A DNA stretch of 64,000 nucleotides from NCBI GenBank assembly GCA_905479015.1, contig CAJQKV010000027.1, forward strand, positions 1 through 64,000, in the 5' to 3' direction. Source of the stretch: an uncultured Cyclobacteriaceae bacterium. GTDB taxonomy: Bacteria; Bacteroidota; Bacteroidia; Cytophagales; Cyclobacteriaceae. The notes under the pieces were generated by a model. It saw only the letters and a list, made by a program, of their open reading frames with translations, had not been told where the DNA came from and did not search any database. The position numbers and the translations under genes were made by a program. Every line of letters starts with the position of its first letter. The stretch's first letter is position 1. Positions 1 through 9,036 of the stretch are shown here, piece after piece.

Positions 1-8
1 TTTTCATA

Positions 9-2456
9 TTAAAAAGGTAGTCCAATACCTATATTTATGTTCGACTTATTTCTGAAAACTCCGTTTTGAGATAAGAGTTGGTTTAAAATATATCTTTTTC
101 CTATAGGTTGTGCAGGGTCCATAATTTGGATGGCACCGTCCAATCTTAGAACCATGAAGGAAAAATCATACCGGAGTCCCAAACCGATGCCCACGGCCAG
201 TTCTTTGTAAAAGGAGTCAAAACGAAACTTCCCATCATCTCCCTCATAATCTTTGATGGATTGATTGCTATTGAGCAACCAAATATTCCCCATGTCTGCA
301 AAAAAAGCATAATTTAAGTTCTTGGTCAGTTTATTTCGGTATTCTATAGAGGTTTCTATTATGAGATCTCCCCCTTGTTCTCTTTGATAGCTTATTTGAG
401 CTACCTTATCAAGAGCCCTGTTTTCTATAGAGGTCGCTTCACCGTAGGCACCTGGTCCAAGTCTTCTTACAGGCCAAGCACGGATACTATTGCTACCTCC
501 GGCATAAAATCTACGTTCATAAGGAAGTGCTTGGGCATCCCCATAAGCATAAGCAGCACCTAAATTAATTTTAAAAGCAATTTGACCCTTTTTAGAAACC
601 ATGTGAGACCTGAAATCGATATTAAATTTTAACCATTGAAATAAAGTAAAATCTGAATCCGGAAGTAAGTTCTCAAAGGCATTGACATAAAGACCACCCG
701 ATTCGGTCAATAATTTTAAAAAGCTAGAATTTGAGGACAAATTGCCATAATTGTTTTGATTGAAGAGAGCTTCGAAAGAATTTAGGGTAGTTAATGAAGG
801 TTTAAAAGCAGCAGATAATGAGCGATTGCCCAAGGTATCTTGCGCATTTAGAAAACCCTGAAAAGACGGATCTATTCGACGAATTTCAGTATAATTAATT
901 CCAAAAGGGGTAAATATAAACTGCTTTTGCTTGTTTTTAGACCACAGGTAGGAGAAATCAGTAAAAATTTGATTTCGTTCGTATTCTTTGGCTCGGTCTT
1001 CATAGCTATAGTAGAAAGAGAGTCTGGTACGTGGGTTCAATTCATTTGTTTTTTCAATAAAATTTTCGGGTAAAGGAAATAAAAAATGATGGAACGTAAG
1101 GGCCAATCTTCCTCCATATTCAAAAAGTGAATAGGGTTGAGCCCTTGAGTCAATATTGGAGATGCCTAAGAGCGAAAAATTTAAATTTAATTCTGCCATT
1201 TCGAAATTACCAAATGCATTTCTTTTTTTGAGCCCCAGATTGACAAAAGGTCCTGGTAAAACCTGTGAAAAGTCATCTTGTAAAAATCCGATTTCGTTAC
1301 TGGTTTGGTAATTATCCATTGGGCTTGAAAAAATTTGAGCAATCAAATTATTTTGGCCCGTAGTATCGTAGTTTATATTGATGAATTTATAGGTTTCTAG
1401 CAGGTTCAAACGTTGTTGAGTTAAAAGCATTTCAGCTTTGCTGTACAACTGACCTGGTTTGATTGAAATAGTACGGCTCAATATTTTTTTATTGAATCCA
1501 TCACTGTTTTGATCAAAAAACATCTTTTGATCTTCTTTTAATTTATTCTTTTTTTTGGATCCTATATTCTTTGATGAATAAAAATTAACAGCTTTTACGG
1601 TATATTTTTTGTGATGATCCTGTTGTGGCGGCAAGGAAAGTTTTACTGCCACCCAAAGGCTATTTCTTTTAATGAGTGTGGTGTCTAGATCAAAAGTTAT
1701 ATATTTTTTATCAAATTTATAATATCCATGATCAGATAAAAGATCATATATGCGTGCTCGTTCTTTATTGATATTTTGCTGATCATATGGCGTTCCTTTT
1801 ATTAAAAAAGCGATTGCTTGATTTTTTTCTAACAGCATTTTTATGCCCACATCATCGATGTCATATCTTATGGAATCAATGAGAAATTGGTTCCATAATT
1901 TGATTTCGTAGTTCAGCTTTATTTTTTTATTTTTTATTTTTTCTGTCAGGTTTATAGAGGCATTAAAATAGCCTTTTGAGGATAGGTAAAGTGCAATTTT
2001 ATCTATGGATTCAGTATGCTTTTCTTTATCGTATATAGCCAAGGGTTCCCCCAATCGCATAAAGTAATTACCTTGAGCCAACTGAGTATTGGTTTTATCT
2101 TTTTTTCTATTCTTCCTCTTTTGTATACGACTAATTTTTCGAGTGGTATTTACTTTACTCATTTCAAGATCATAATTAGCATCTAAGCTTCTCGTCTTTT
2201 CATGGTATCGCGCTGTGTCGTATGCAAGGGCACCTAGCTCATAAAGATGGGCGAGGTAGGTAATGGGCAGAAGCCCAGCCAATCTTTTATTTGCTTTTTG
2301 AGTAACGAAGTTTGTGATCTCTTTTTCTTGATTAGATGAAAGTCCAATTATTTTCGGATCTTTGACAAGTAATTTTTCACCCTCGGGCAAGAAGCGATAA
2401 CCTATGCAAGAGGATAGGGATACAACTAATGATAGATAGAGAAGAATAGGTCTCAA
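9..2456 (-). CDS. tamL: TamL-type outer-membrane lipoprotein (BamA/TamA superfamily)
   Basis: An 815-residue Omp85-family protein. The N-terminus is a lipoprotein signal with the cysteine in SLSSC at about residue 17, as in Bacteroidota TamL, which carries a lipid anchor in place of the TamA signal peptide. POTRA-like periplasmic repeats fill roughly residues 25-390, followed by a C-terminal 16-strand-type barrel. The loop-6 motif shows near residue 655 as GGSNSIRAWPVRRLGPG, matching the Bacteroidota form (IRA rather than IRG). In this family TamL works with the inner-membrane TamB in envelope assembly; tamB is not in the window. The only usable start is TTG at 2456, which gives an exact lipoprotein signal. 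The start lies 3 bp from the divergent RNA methyltransferase start. The role is inferred from family. Confidence 0.88.
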   Translation of the reverse strand: MRPILLYLSLVVSLSSCIGYRFLPEGEKLLVKDPKIIGLSSNQEKEITNFVTQKANKRLAGLLPITYLAHLYELGALAYDTARYHEKTRSLDANYDLEMSKVNTTRKISRIQKRKNRKKDKTNTQLAQGNYFMRLGEPLAIYDKEKHTESIDKIALYLSSKGYFNASINLTEKIKNKKIKLNYEIKLWNQFLIDSIRYDIDDVGIKMLLEKNQAIAFLIKGTPYDQQNINKERARIYDLLSDHGYYKFDKKYITFDLDTTLIKRNSLWVAVKLSLPPQQDHHKKYTVKAVNFYSSKNIGSKKKNKLKEDQKMFFDQNSDGFNKKILSRTISIKPGQLYSKAEMLLTQQRLNLLETYKFININYDTTGQNNLIAQIFSSPMDNYQTSNEIGFLQDDFSQVLPGPFVNLGLKKRNAFGNFEMAELNLNFSLLGISNIDSRAQPYSLFEYGGRLALTFHHFLFPLPENFIEKTNELNPRTRLSFYYSYEDRAKEYERNQIFTDFSYLWSKNKQKQFIFTPFGINYTEIRRIDPSFQGFLNAQDTLGNRSLSAAFKPSLTTLNSFEALFNQNNYGNLSSNSSFLKLLTESGGLYVNAFENLLPDSDFTLFQWLKFNIDFRSHMVSKKGQIAFKINLGAAYAYGDAQALPYERRFYAGGSNSIRAWPVRRLGPGAYGEATSIENRALDKVAQISYQREQGGDLIIETSIEYRNKLTKNLNYAFFADMGNIWLLNSNQSIKDYEGDDGKFRFDSFYKELAVGIGLGLRYDFSFMVLRLDGAIQIMDPAQPIGKRYILNQLLSQNGVFRNKSNINIGIGLPF

Positions 2457-2459
2457 AAC

Positions 2460-3194
2460 ATGAATAAAATAGCTACCAAATCTGAAATCAAATTCGTTAA
2501 GTCACTCAAACTTAAAAAGAATAGAGTTAAAGAAAATAAGTTTATCGTTGAAGGACTTAAGAATGTACAAGAATTATTAAAGTCTAAATATGATGTTTTA
2601 GAGCTTTTTTGCACAGAAACACATGCAAATTTATTTAATAATTATGGTTGTAAGCTGATTTCTCCAGAAGAATTATCGAATATGGGAACCTTTAACACCA
2701 ACAATGCTTGCTTGGCAATAGCGAAGTGTATAGAAGTTGACCCAGATCAATTTTTGAATGAGCGACAAACCATTATTTTAGATGGTGTAGGGGATCCAGG
2801 AAATTTAGGGACCATTATCAGAGCCCTTGATTGGTTTGGATTTAAGCATCTGGTCTGCAGTAAAAATTGCGCAGATTTCCACAATCCAAAAACATTGGCA
2901 GCATCGATGGGTTCTTTCACCCGCGTCGGCGTATTATACGTTGATTTAAATGATTATTTAAACCACTTTAAGGGTGATCTATATGGTTTAGATTTAGAGG
3001 GTAAACCTTTGGATACCTTTAGAAACCCTAATAAATGCGGGTTTATTTTGGGTAATGAATCTCATGGCATCAGCCCAGTTATTCAGCCGCTGCTCAAAGA
3101 TCGTTTGACCATAAAAAAATATGGAAGTGCGGAATCATTAAATGTGGCCATGACTGCCAATATCCTTTTGTATCAATTAAGATCCTTTGTGTGA
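2460..3194 (+). CDS. TrmH/SpoU family RNA methyltransferase
   Basis: A 244-residue SPOUT-class 2'-O-ribose methyltransferase. The three SpoU signatures are present: DGVGDPGNLGTIIRALDWFG (about residues 103-122), GFILGNESHGIS (about 194-205) and the knot motif SLNVAMTANILLYQL near the C-terminus. The N-terminal 90 residues have the usual substrate-binding domain, with the family opening KxKKxRxKENKFIVEG. The target (rRNA or tRNA) cannot be told. ATG at 2460 sits 3 bp from the divergent tamL start, and the 3' end overlaps the convergent pgi by 18 bp. Confidence 0.9.
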   Translation: MNKIATKSEIKFVKSLKLKKNRVKENKFIVEGLKNVQELLKSKYDVLELFCTETHANLFNNYGCKLISPEELSNMGTFNTNNACLAIAKCIEVDPDQFLNERQTIILDGVGDPGNLGTIIRALDWFGFKHLVCSKNCADFHNPKTLAASMGSFTRVGVLYVDLNDYLNHFKGDLYGLDLEGKPLDTFRNPNKCGFILGNESHGISPVIQPLLKDRLTIKKYGSAESLNVAMTANILLYQLRSFV

Positions 3195-4841
3195 TAAGTA
3201 TTTTCGAATCATTTTTTGAGTTGAGGAATCGTGTGATTCATGTACGTCACCTGTTTTAATTTCAGATAAGATGTTGCTAGCCAGTTGTTTACCTAGTTCT
3301 ACACCCCATTGATCAAAACTAAAAACATTCCATATGAATCCCTGGACAAATATTTTATGTTCATAAAGAGCAATGAGCCCGCCGAGGTTTTCAGGAGACA
3401 ATTTACCCATTAAAAGGGTACTTGTTGGTCTATTCCCATCAAATACCTTGAAGGGGAGTAAGGCTGTGATTTCTTCAGGGCTCATCCCTTGTTGCTCAAG
3501 CTCTGACTTGACCGATGAGGCATCCTTCCCTTTCATTAATGCTTCGGTTTGGGCGATGAAATTGGCCATCAACTTGTCATGATGATCTATTTTATCATGT
3601 GCAGGTAGCGCAGCAGCGATAAAATCACAAGGAATCATTTTGGTCCCTTGATGAATGAGCTGATAAAAGGCATGTTGACCATTGGTCCCAGGCTCTCCCC
3701 AAATGATTTGACCGGTTTCATATTTGACCTGATGACCCTTTCGATCTGTAGATTTACCATTACTCTCCATATCTGCTTGTTGAAGATATTTTGAAAAATA
3801 GGCCAACCTTTGATCATAGGGCAAAATGGCCTGGGTTTGAGTTTTGAAAAAATTATTGTACCAAACACCAATAAAAGCCATAAGTGTGGGTGCATTCATT
3901 TCGAAAGGGGCCTGCATAAAATGGTCATCCATTTCCTGGGCACCTTTCAATAGTTTTGAAAAATTATCATAACCTACTGTGCAGACGATACTCAGCCCGA
4001 TCGATGACCACAGGGAGTATCGACCACCTACCCAGTCCCAAAATTTGAACATGTTTTGAAGATCAATTCCAAATTCGCGTACTTTTTCTTCATTGGTGGA
4101 TACGGCGACAAAATGTTTTTTAACATCTTGTACTGAAGCATGTTCAATGAACCAATTTCTAGCCGTTCGGGCATTGGTCATGGTCTCTTGAGTCGTAAAT
4201 GTTTTGGAAGCTATGATAAAGAGGGTAGTAGCAGGATCTAATTTTTGAAGCAGAGGATCTATATGACTGGCGTCAACATTAGAAATAAAATACGTGTTCA
4301 TCCCCTTGATCCAATAAGGTTTAAGGGCTTCACAGACCATATTAGGCCCTAAATCGGAACCGCCAATACCAATATTTACAATATTTAGAATTTTTTTGGA
4401 GGTATAGCCCAGATGTTTGCCCTGATGAAGTTTGATGCTAAAATCCTTCATTTTTCTCAATTCTTCTGAAACTAAAGGCATTATGTTTTCACCTTCGACG
4501 ATAATGGGTTTATCAGCAGGGTTTCTTAGAGCGGTATGCAATACTGCACGATCTTCGGTTTTATTGATTTTTTGACCTTGAAATAAGGCTTTTTTTGCTT
4601 CGCTTAAACCCATTTCATTGGCCAGTGAGGCAAATAAGGATAAAGTTTTTTTAGTTAGATGGTTCTTTGAAAAGTCAAAATAAAAATTCCCCTCATCAAA
4701 TGAAAGATGTGACAAACGATTGGGCTCTTCTTTAAAAAGATCAATAAGAGATTGGTCTTTGATTTCGTTAAAATGCTGGTCTAGTTCTTTCCAGCTTTTA
4801 GTTTGGGTTGGATCGTAATTATTGATTGATGATGGTTGCAT
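3177..4841 (-). CDS. pgi: Glucose-6-phosphate isomerase
   Basis: Cytosolic enzyme interconverting glucose-6-phosphate and fructose-6-phosphate in glycolysis/gluconeogenesis. The long-form (bacterial/eukaryotic type) signatures are visible: IGGSDLGP, the ASKTFTTQET phosphate-binding stretch, VGGRYSLWSSIGL, and the C-terminal GVELGKQLA. The frame is open 26 codons further upstream, but ATG at 4841 is chosen because it has an AAAAGAGGA ribosome site about ten bases ahead and gives 554 residues, close to the 549 of the E. coli enzyme. The 3' end overlaps the convergent RNA methyltransferase by 18 bp. Confidence 0.95.
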   Translation of the reverse strand: MQPSSINNYDPTQTKSWKELDQHFNEIKDQSLIDLFKEEPNRLSHLSFDEGNFYFDFSKNHLTKKTLSLFASLANEMGLSEAKKALFQGQKINKTEDRAVLHTALRNPADKPIIVEGENIMPLVSEELRKMKDFSIKLHQGKHLGYTSKKILNIVNIGIGGSDLGPNMVCEALKPYWIKGMNTYFISNVDASHIDPLLQKLDPATTLFIIASKTFTTQETMTNARTARNWFIEHASVQDVKKHFVAVSTNEEKVREFGIDLQNMFKFWDWVGGRYSLWSSIGLSIVCTVGYDNFSKLLKGAQEMDDHFMQAPFEMNAPTLMAFIGVWYNNFFKTQTQAILPYDQRLAYFSKYLQQADMESNGKSTDRKGHQVKYETGQIIWGEPGTNGQHAFYQLIHQGTKMIPCDFIAAALPAHDKIDHHDKLMANFIAQTEALMKGKDASSVKSELEQQGMSPEEITALLPFKVFDGNRPTSTLLMGKLSPENLGGLIALYEHKIFVQGFIWNVFSFDQWGVELGKQLASNILSEIKTGDVHESHDSSTQKMIRKYLSHKGS

Positions 4842-5145
4842 ATATAAATAATCCTCTTTTAACGCAATTATAGGCAGTTTCCTGTTCATTTCCAAGCATG
4901 GGTAAGAGGGGGGTAGCAAGAAAAAGGCTGCATAATTTTGTTACTAAAAGACTTTTTTTATTTGCCTACAGATATATTCAAATGCCTCTAGGTCATCAGT
5001 CTAATTTTAAGACAGCGATTTATACCATGTTGTCAACACGGCTTTGCTTAGGATCAGGAATCCCTTAGATTTGTACAAAATTGGAATAGACTAACCATAG
5101 TTTGTATGGCCGGACGCTGTAGCCCATTGGAAAATAGAATAGAGA
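4842..5145. other. Intergenic stretch between pgi and the DoxX-like gene
   Basis: About 300 bp between divergent genes. It must hold both promoters, but none could be assigned with confidence. A 28-codon frame at 4981 has no ribosome site and no recognisable product. Nothing else is seen. Confidence 0.5.
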
Positions 5146-5730
5146 ATGATAAAAATAGATTTTAAAAACATATTTGAGATTGTCCTAAGACAGTGTGTCT
5201 TTATTATTCTTAATATTTATGCACTATCAAAAATATTTGGCGGACAATTTTATATGCAAGGAAAATTACCTCTTGAAGTTGCTGAAACAACATTAGGAGA
5301 TGCAAGTAGTTTTTCGTTGGCTTGGACATTTATGGGACATTCCTACTTTTATGTGCTATTTGTAGGCATTACTCAACTTATTGGAGCTTGGTTTCTGTTA
5401 TGGAATAAAACAAAGCTATTAGGAGTACTGATATTGATACCTATCATGATTAATATAATAATATTTGACATCATTTTTCTTGATGTTTATCCAGCATTAG
5501 CAAATGCTATTATTGTTTTTTCAATGTTATTGTTAATAATAATTTTTAATATGGAAATTCTTATCGAGATCTTCCAAGTGCTAATTAATTCCCCAACAAC
5601 ATCCAATGTTCCAATTAAAAGAAGATTCCTCATTATTGGAATTACAATAATTGTGATCTCTTTAATTTTTGCCTTTGATTCCTTTTTAGAACATTGGTTT
5701 GGAGTAAGTAAAGAAAAAATAACAGAATAA
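5146..5730 (+). CDS. DoxX-like integral membrane protein
   Basis: A 194-residue hydrophobic protein with four or five predicted membrane segments (about residues 12-30, 66-88, 93-115, 118-140 and 160-180). The arrangement resembles DoxX/DoxX-like small membrane proteins, including the early conserved YALSKIFGGQF segment and the central GITQLIGAWFLL. The substrate and role are unknown. It is more AT-rich than its neighbours, with runs of Ile and Lys codons, and stands alone in a 1.3-kb stretch otherwise empty of intact genes, which hints at acquisition by transfer. Family assignment is by overall pattern only. Confidence 0.6.
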   Translation: MIKIDFKNIFEIVLRQCVFIILNIYALSKIFGGQFYMQGKLPLEVAETTLGDASSFSLAWTFMGHSYFYVLFVGITQLIGAWFLLWNKTKLLGVLILIPIMINIIIFDIIFLDVYPALANAIIVFSMLLLIIIFNMEILIEIFQVLINSPTTSNVPIKRRFLIIGITIIVISLIFAFDSFLEHWFGVSKEKITE

Positions 5731-5829
5731 CTGGCCACAACAATGTATATAAAAGGGGCTAAAAAGACCATTTATAGCAACTACTGTTATTAATGCACCT
5801 CATAAAGGCTATCTTTTTATAGATAACTT

Positions 5830-5949
5830 TTAATTTTCTGTCAGGTATTGTTGGGTAGTAGCATCCTTGAAATAGAATTTTACAGAGATATTATTCTTTT
5901 CTACGAACTTTATTTTACCTTTTTTTAGTTGATAAAGTAATTCAAACAT
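5830..5949 (-). CDS. Possible 39-residue protein, unknown
   Basis: A short frame from ATG 5949 to TAA 5830 encoding a basic, mixed-composition peptide (starts MFELLYQLKKGKIKFVE). A weak TAGG ribosome site lies 5 bases before the start, and a small TATCT...AGATA hairpin follows the stop. Residue composition looks protein-like rather than random, but no family is recognised. It may be a real small gene, a fragment of a lost gene, or chance. Confidence 0.25.
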   Translation of the reverse strand: MFELLYQLKKGKIKFVEKNNISVKFYFKDATTQQYLTEN

Positions 5950-5953
5950 TTGT

Positions 5954-5985
5954 TACCTATTTGATAGGTTCGTAATAAATAGGTA
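5954..5985. repeat. Perfect 9-bp inverted repeat
   Basis: TACCTATTT (5954-5962) and its exact complement AAATAGGTA (5977-5985) with a 14-base loop. It lies directly upstream of the 39-codon frame on the minus strand. It could be an operator, a leader hairpin or the remains of a mobile end. Confidence 0.45.
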
Positions 5986-6164
5986 GGCCAATAAGTTATA
6001 ATAGATTACCTATCTGGATCTAAAAACATCAAAACATTTAAAAATTACTAAAAGAGAGATTTTTTTGATGAAAAATTCTTCTTGTCAAGTATCATCTATT
6101 GATTGATGACATCTGTTTTATTTTGACCGCAACAGTCTCTTCAATTTATTTTTTAAGCAAATAT

Positions 6165-7148
6165 TTATTGCCTATAAAGAATAAATACAAAGTAGGCCAA
6201 AAAGCCGAGAAGATAAAAGACACCTTCTATTCTATCCAATTTGTATTTACCAAAACTATACATAAAGAAGAAAAGCAATAAAGTACCTCCCATACAGATA
6301 TATAAATCTATATTGAGCTGTACGTTATAACCTAAAGGGGCGTGTATGAAAGTCGTTATGCCTAAAACCAGAAGTACATTAAAAATATTGGAGCCAATGA
6401 TATTGCCTACAGCGAGATCAGATTTTTTCTTGAATGCAGCAACCGCTGAAGTAGCCAATTCGGGTAAAGAAGTTCCCGCTGCGAGAATAGTGAGACCAAT
6501 CAATTTCTCACTTACATTATAATATTCAGCTATTTTGACGGCATTCTCAACAATAAGCTGGCCACCGAAAATCAGACCAGCGATACCACCTGTTATCATT
6601 AGAGTTGTCTTTAAACTTCCAAAAAGAGGAATTTTGTCTAGTGGTGTTGTATCAGGATTTCTTTTAATATTTAAAAATATATAGACCATGAACAATCCAA
6701 ATAATGAGATGAGTGTCAGTGCATCTCTGTAGTCTAAACTATTTTGGGAAGCATCAAAGAAGATGACGTCGTTGGCTAAAATAAAGAAGACCACGGTAGC
6801 GGCTAGAGAAAAAGGAATCTCTTTCCATAGGGCATTTCTTTGGACCGTAAGCGGATAGATGATGGCTGAAATGCCTAGGATGAGATATAGATTAAAAATA
6901 TTAGAGCCAATGATATTGCCAAATACGACATCATGGGTTCCTTCCTCAGTAATAATAACTCCAGACATGGCGTTCACCACAAGTTCAGGAGCCGAGGTAC
7001 CCATGGCCACAACAGTCAAACCAATAACGATATCAGAGACATTAAATCTTTTGGCAAGCGATGAGGCGCCATCTACAAGAAAGTCAGCTCCTTTTATGAG
7101 CAACGCAAATCCAATGGCAATTAAAATAATATTAAAAAAGATCATCAT
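6165..7148 (-). CDS. Calcium/sodium antiporter (CaCA family, YrbG-like)
   Basis: A 327-residue inner-membrane cation exchanger with about ten membrane segments and the two inverted alpha-repeats of the CaCA superfamily. Repeat 1 (about residues 40-65) holds AMGTSAPELVVN and repeat 2 (about 205-230) holds AAGTSLPELATS; the acidic Glu of each GTSxPEL is the ion-binding residue in this family. Both halves also carry the GNIIGSNIFN motif. Length matches E. coli YrbG. Predicted to exchange Ca2+ for Na+; physiological ions are not proven. Confidence 0.9.
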   Translation of the reverse strand: MMIFFNIILIAIGFALLIKGADFLVDGASSLAKRFNVSDIVIGLTVVAMGTSAPELVVNAMSGVIITEEGTHDVVFGNIIGSNIFNLYLILGISAIIYPLTVQRNALWKEIPFSLAATVVFFILANDVIFFDASQNSLDYRDALTLISLFGLFMVYIFLNIKRNPDTTPLDKIPLFGSLKTTLMITGGIAGLIFGGQLIVENAVKIAEYYNVSEKLIGLTILAAGTSLPELATSAVAAFKKKSDLAVGNIIGSNIFNVLLVLGITTFIHAPLGYNVQLNIDLYICMGGTLLLFFFMYSFGKYKLDRIEGVFYLLGFLAYFVFILYRQ

Positions 7149-7252
7149 GCTTTAGGCTTGTTTGAAAGAGGGCTTTTTCTATTTCTTTAATTCACCAAAG
7201 GTGAAATTAAACATTAATGTTCAAAAAATGAGCGTGAGAGTATCTAAAGTGA

Positions 7253-8977
7253 TTAGAAATGCTTCAATAATGATTTTGAAAGTTTTGAGATTTGGGTATC
7301 AAGCTGATCCTTTTTTTCTTTCAGCTCACTTTTTCTTTGCAATGAAGAATGTACTGAAAAATAGATTTTTATTTTAGGTTCGGTGCCCGAGGGTCTGATC
7401 GATACCCGTGATCCATCTTCTGTAATGAACTGCAAAACATTAGATTTATGTGAGTCTAAAGGGAGGATTTTTTTTGTTTTGGTTTCTAAATGTGTAAGGT
7501 TTGAATAGTCAATAATTTCAGTTACCAAAAAATCATTTAAGAAGATTGGAGGGTTGTTCCTGAGTTTATTCATGATTTCTTGGATTTCAAGGGCACCGGC
7601 TTTACCTTTTTTGGTAATTGAAATAAGCCCTTCATGGTAGAGGCCGAATTTGATCCATATGTCGAGTAATAAGTCAAATAGGGTTTTGTTCTGTTCTTTG
7701 GCCCAAGCAGTGAGTTCAGCAATCATCGCACAAGACATTACGGCATCTTTGTCGCGTACCTTATCTCCAATTAAATAGCCATAGCTCTCTTCTCCACCAC
7801 CGATAAAGGTTTGCGTACTTTCAAGTTGACGAATTTTTTCAGCGATATATTTAAAACCCGTTAATGTATCCAAACAGGTTACCTTAAAATGTGCGGCAAT
7901 GGCACTAATGAGTTCTGTTGTAACGATGGTCTTTACAATGTATTCCTGCCCTTTTAACTGCCCTTTTTCTTTCCACTGCGTAAGTAAATAATAGATGAGT
8001 AGTGCGGCGGTTTGATTCCCATTGAGCAGTTCAAACTCGTGGTTTGCATTTTTGGCAGCAATCCCGACTCTATCTGCATCTGGATCGGTTGCCAAAACGA
8101 GGTCGGCATCGATATTCTTAGCGGTTTTAAGGGCGATCTCTAGGGCTTCTGCTTCCTCTGGGTTAGGGTAAATAACGGTAGGGAAGTTGCCATCTGGTTG
8201 GGCTTGCTCAGAAACAAGGGTGATATTTTCAAACCCAAATTTTTCCAAAGCCGAAGGTACCAAAGTAATCCCCGTTCCATGGATAGGCGAAAAAACAATT
8301 TTCAGTTCACTTGCTTTGTTTTTCTGAGGGGAGCTCAGACTCAGCGATGCGATCATGTCTAGGTATTGGTGATCGACGGTATCATCCAAGTATTTAATGA
8401 GGTTACTCTTTTTATCAAAGTTTACTTCATCAATGGATTTAATTAATTTAACATTATTGATAACATGGTCATCATGAGGCGCGATTAATTGCGCTCCATC
8501 ATTCCAATATGCCTTATAGCCATTGTACTCTTTGGGATTATGAGAGGCGGTCAAGACGACGCCTCCATGACATTGAAGGGTTCTGATGGCGAAAGAGAGG
8601 GTGGGTGTAGGACGAAGCTCTTTAAAGAGGTAGACAAGAATCTCATTGGCGCTGAAAACCTCGGCCGTAATGCGGGTAAATAATTCAGTATTATTCCTGC
8701 TATCATGAGCAATGGCTACTTTTATTTGTTGATTTGGAAAGGCTTCTTTTAGGTAATTGGCAAACCCTTGAGTAGCCATGGCTACCGTGTATTCATTGAT
8801 TCTATTGGATCCCACCCCCATAAGGCCCCTTAAGCCACCTGTTCCGAAAGCTAGATCCTTATAGAAGGCGTCTTCGAAGGCAACGGGGTCTTTTTTTAAT
8901 AGCTCAATTTGCTGACGAGCAGTATCACTTAATTTGTTTGAGTTCAACCAAGATTGGGCTTTTTCTTCAAAATTCAT
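7253..8977 (-). CDS. Phospho-sugar mutase (phosphoglucomutase/phosphomannomutase)
   Basis: A 574-residue alpha-D-phosphohexomutase of the long PgcA/PGM2-like type. All four active-site loops are visible: the phosphoserine loop TASHNPKEYNGYK (about residues 141-153), the metal loop ATDPDADRVG (about 300), the sugar-binding loop GGGEESYGYLIGD (about 390) and the phosphate loop RPSGTEPKIKIYF (near 540). It would interconvert glucose-1-phosphate and glucose-6-phosphate and/or the mannose pair; the substrate cannot be told from sequence. Confidence 0.92.
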   Translation of the reverse strand: MNFEEKAQSWLNSNKLSDTARQQIELLKKDPVAFEDAFYKDLAFGTGGLRGLMGVGSNRINEYTVAMATQGFANYLKEAFPNQQIKVAIAHDSRNNTELFTRITAEVFSANEILVYLFKELRPTPTLSFAIRTLQCHGGVVLTASHNPKEYNGYKAYWNDGAQLIAPHDDHVINNVKLIKSIDEVNFDKKSNLIKYLDDTVDHQYLDMIASLSLSSPQKNKASELKIVFSPIHGTGITLVPSALEKFGFENITLVSEQAQPDGNFPTVIYPNPEEAEALEIALKTAKNIDADLVLATDPDADRVGIAAKNANHEFELLNGNQTAALLIYYLLTQWKEKGQLKGQEYIVKTIVTTELISAIAAHFKVTCLDTLTGFKYIAEKIRQLESTQTFIGGGEESYGYLIGDKVRDKDAVMSCAMIAELTAWAKEQNKTLFDLLLDIWIKFGLYHEGLISITKKGKAGALEIQEIMNKLRNNPPIFLNDFLVTEIIDYSNLTHLETKTKKILPLDSHKSNVLQFITEDGSRVSIRPSGTEPKIKIYFSVHSSLQRKSELKEKKDQLDTQISKLSKSLLKHF

Positions 8978-9036
8978 TTATGCTATTTTTATTAAAGTAA
9001 CGGGTTTTAAAAAGGATCAGATCAGCTTTTATTTAT

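Larger units (their letters stand above)
5731..6164. other. AT-rich intergenic region with inverted repeat and possible tiny gene
   Basis: 434 bp between the DoxX-like gene and the antiporter 3' end. It contains a 39-codon frame on the minus strand (5830-5949), a perfect 9-bp inverted repeat at 5954-5962 and 5977-5985 (TACCTATTT / AAATAGGTA), and a third copy of the TTACCTAT word near 6005. The remainder shows nothing recognisable. Confidence 0.5.

Noticed and set aside
4981-5067. 28-codon frame MPLGHQSNFK...
   Set aside because: No ribosome site, no downstream structure and no recognisable product.
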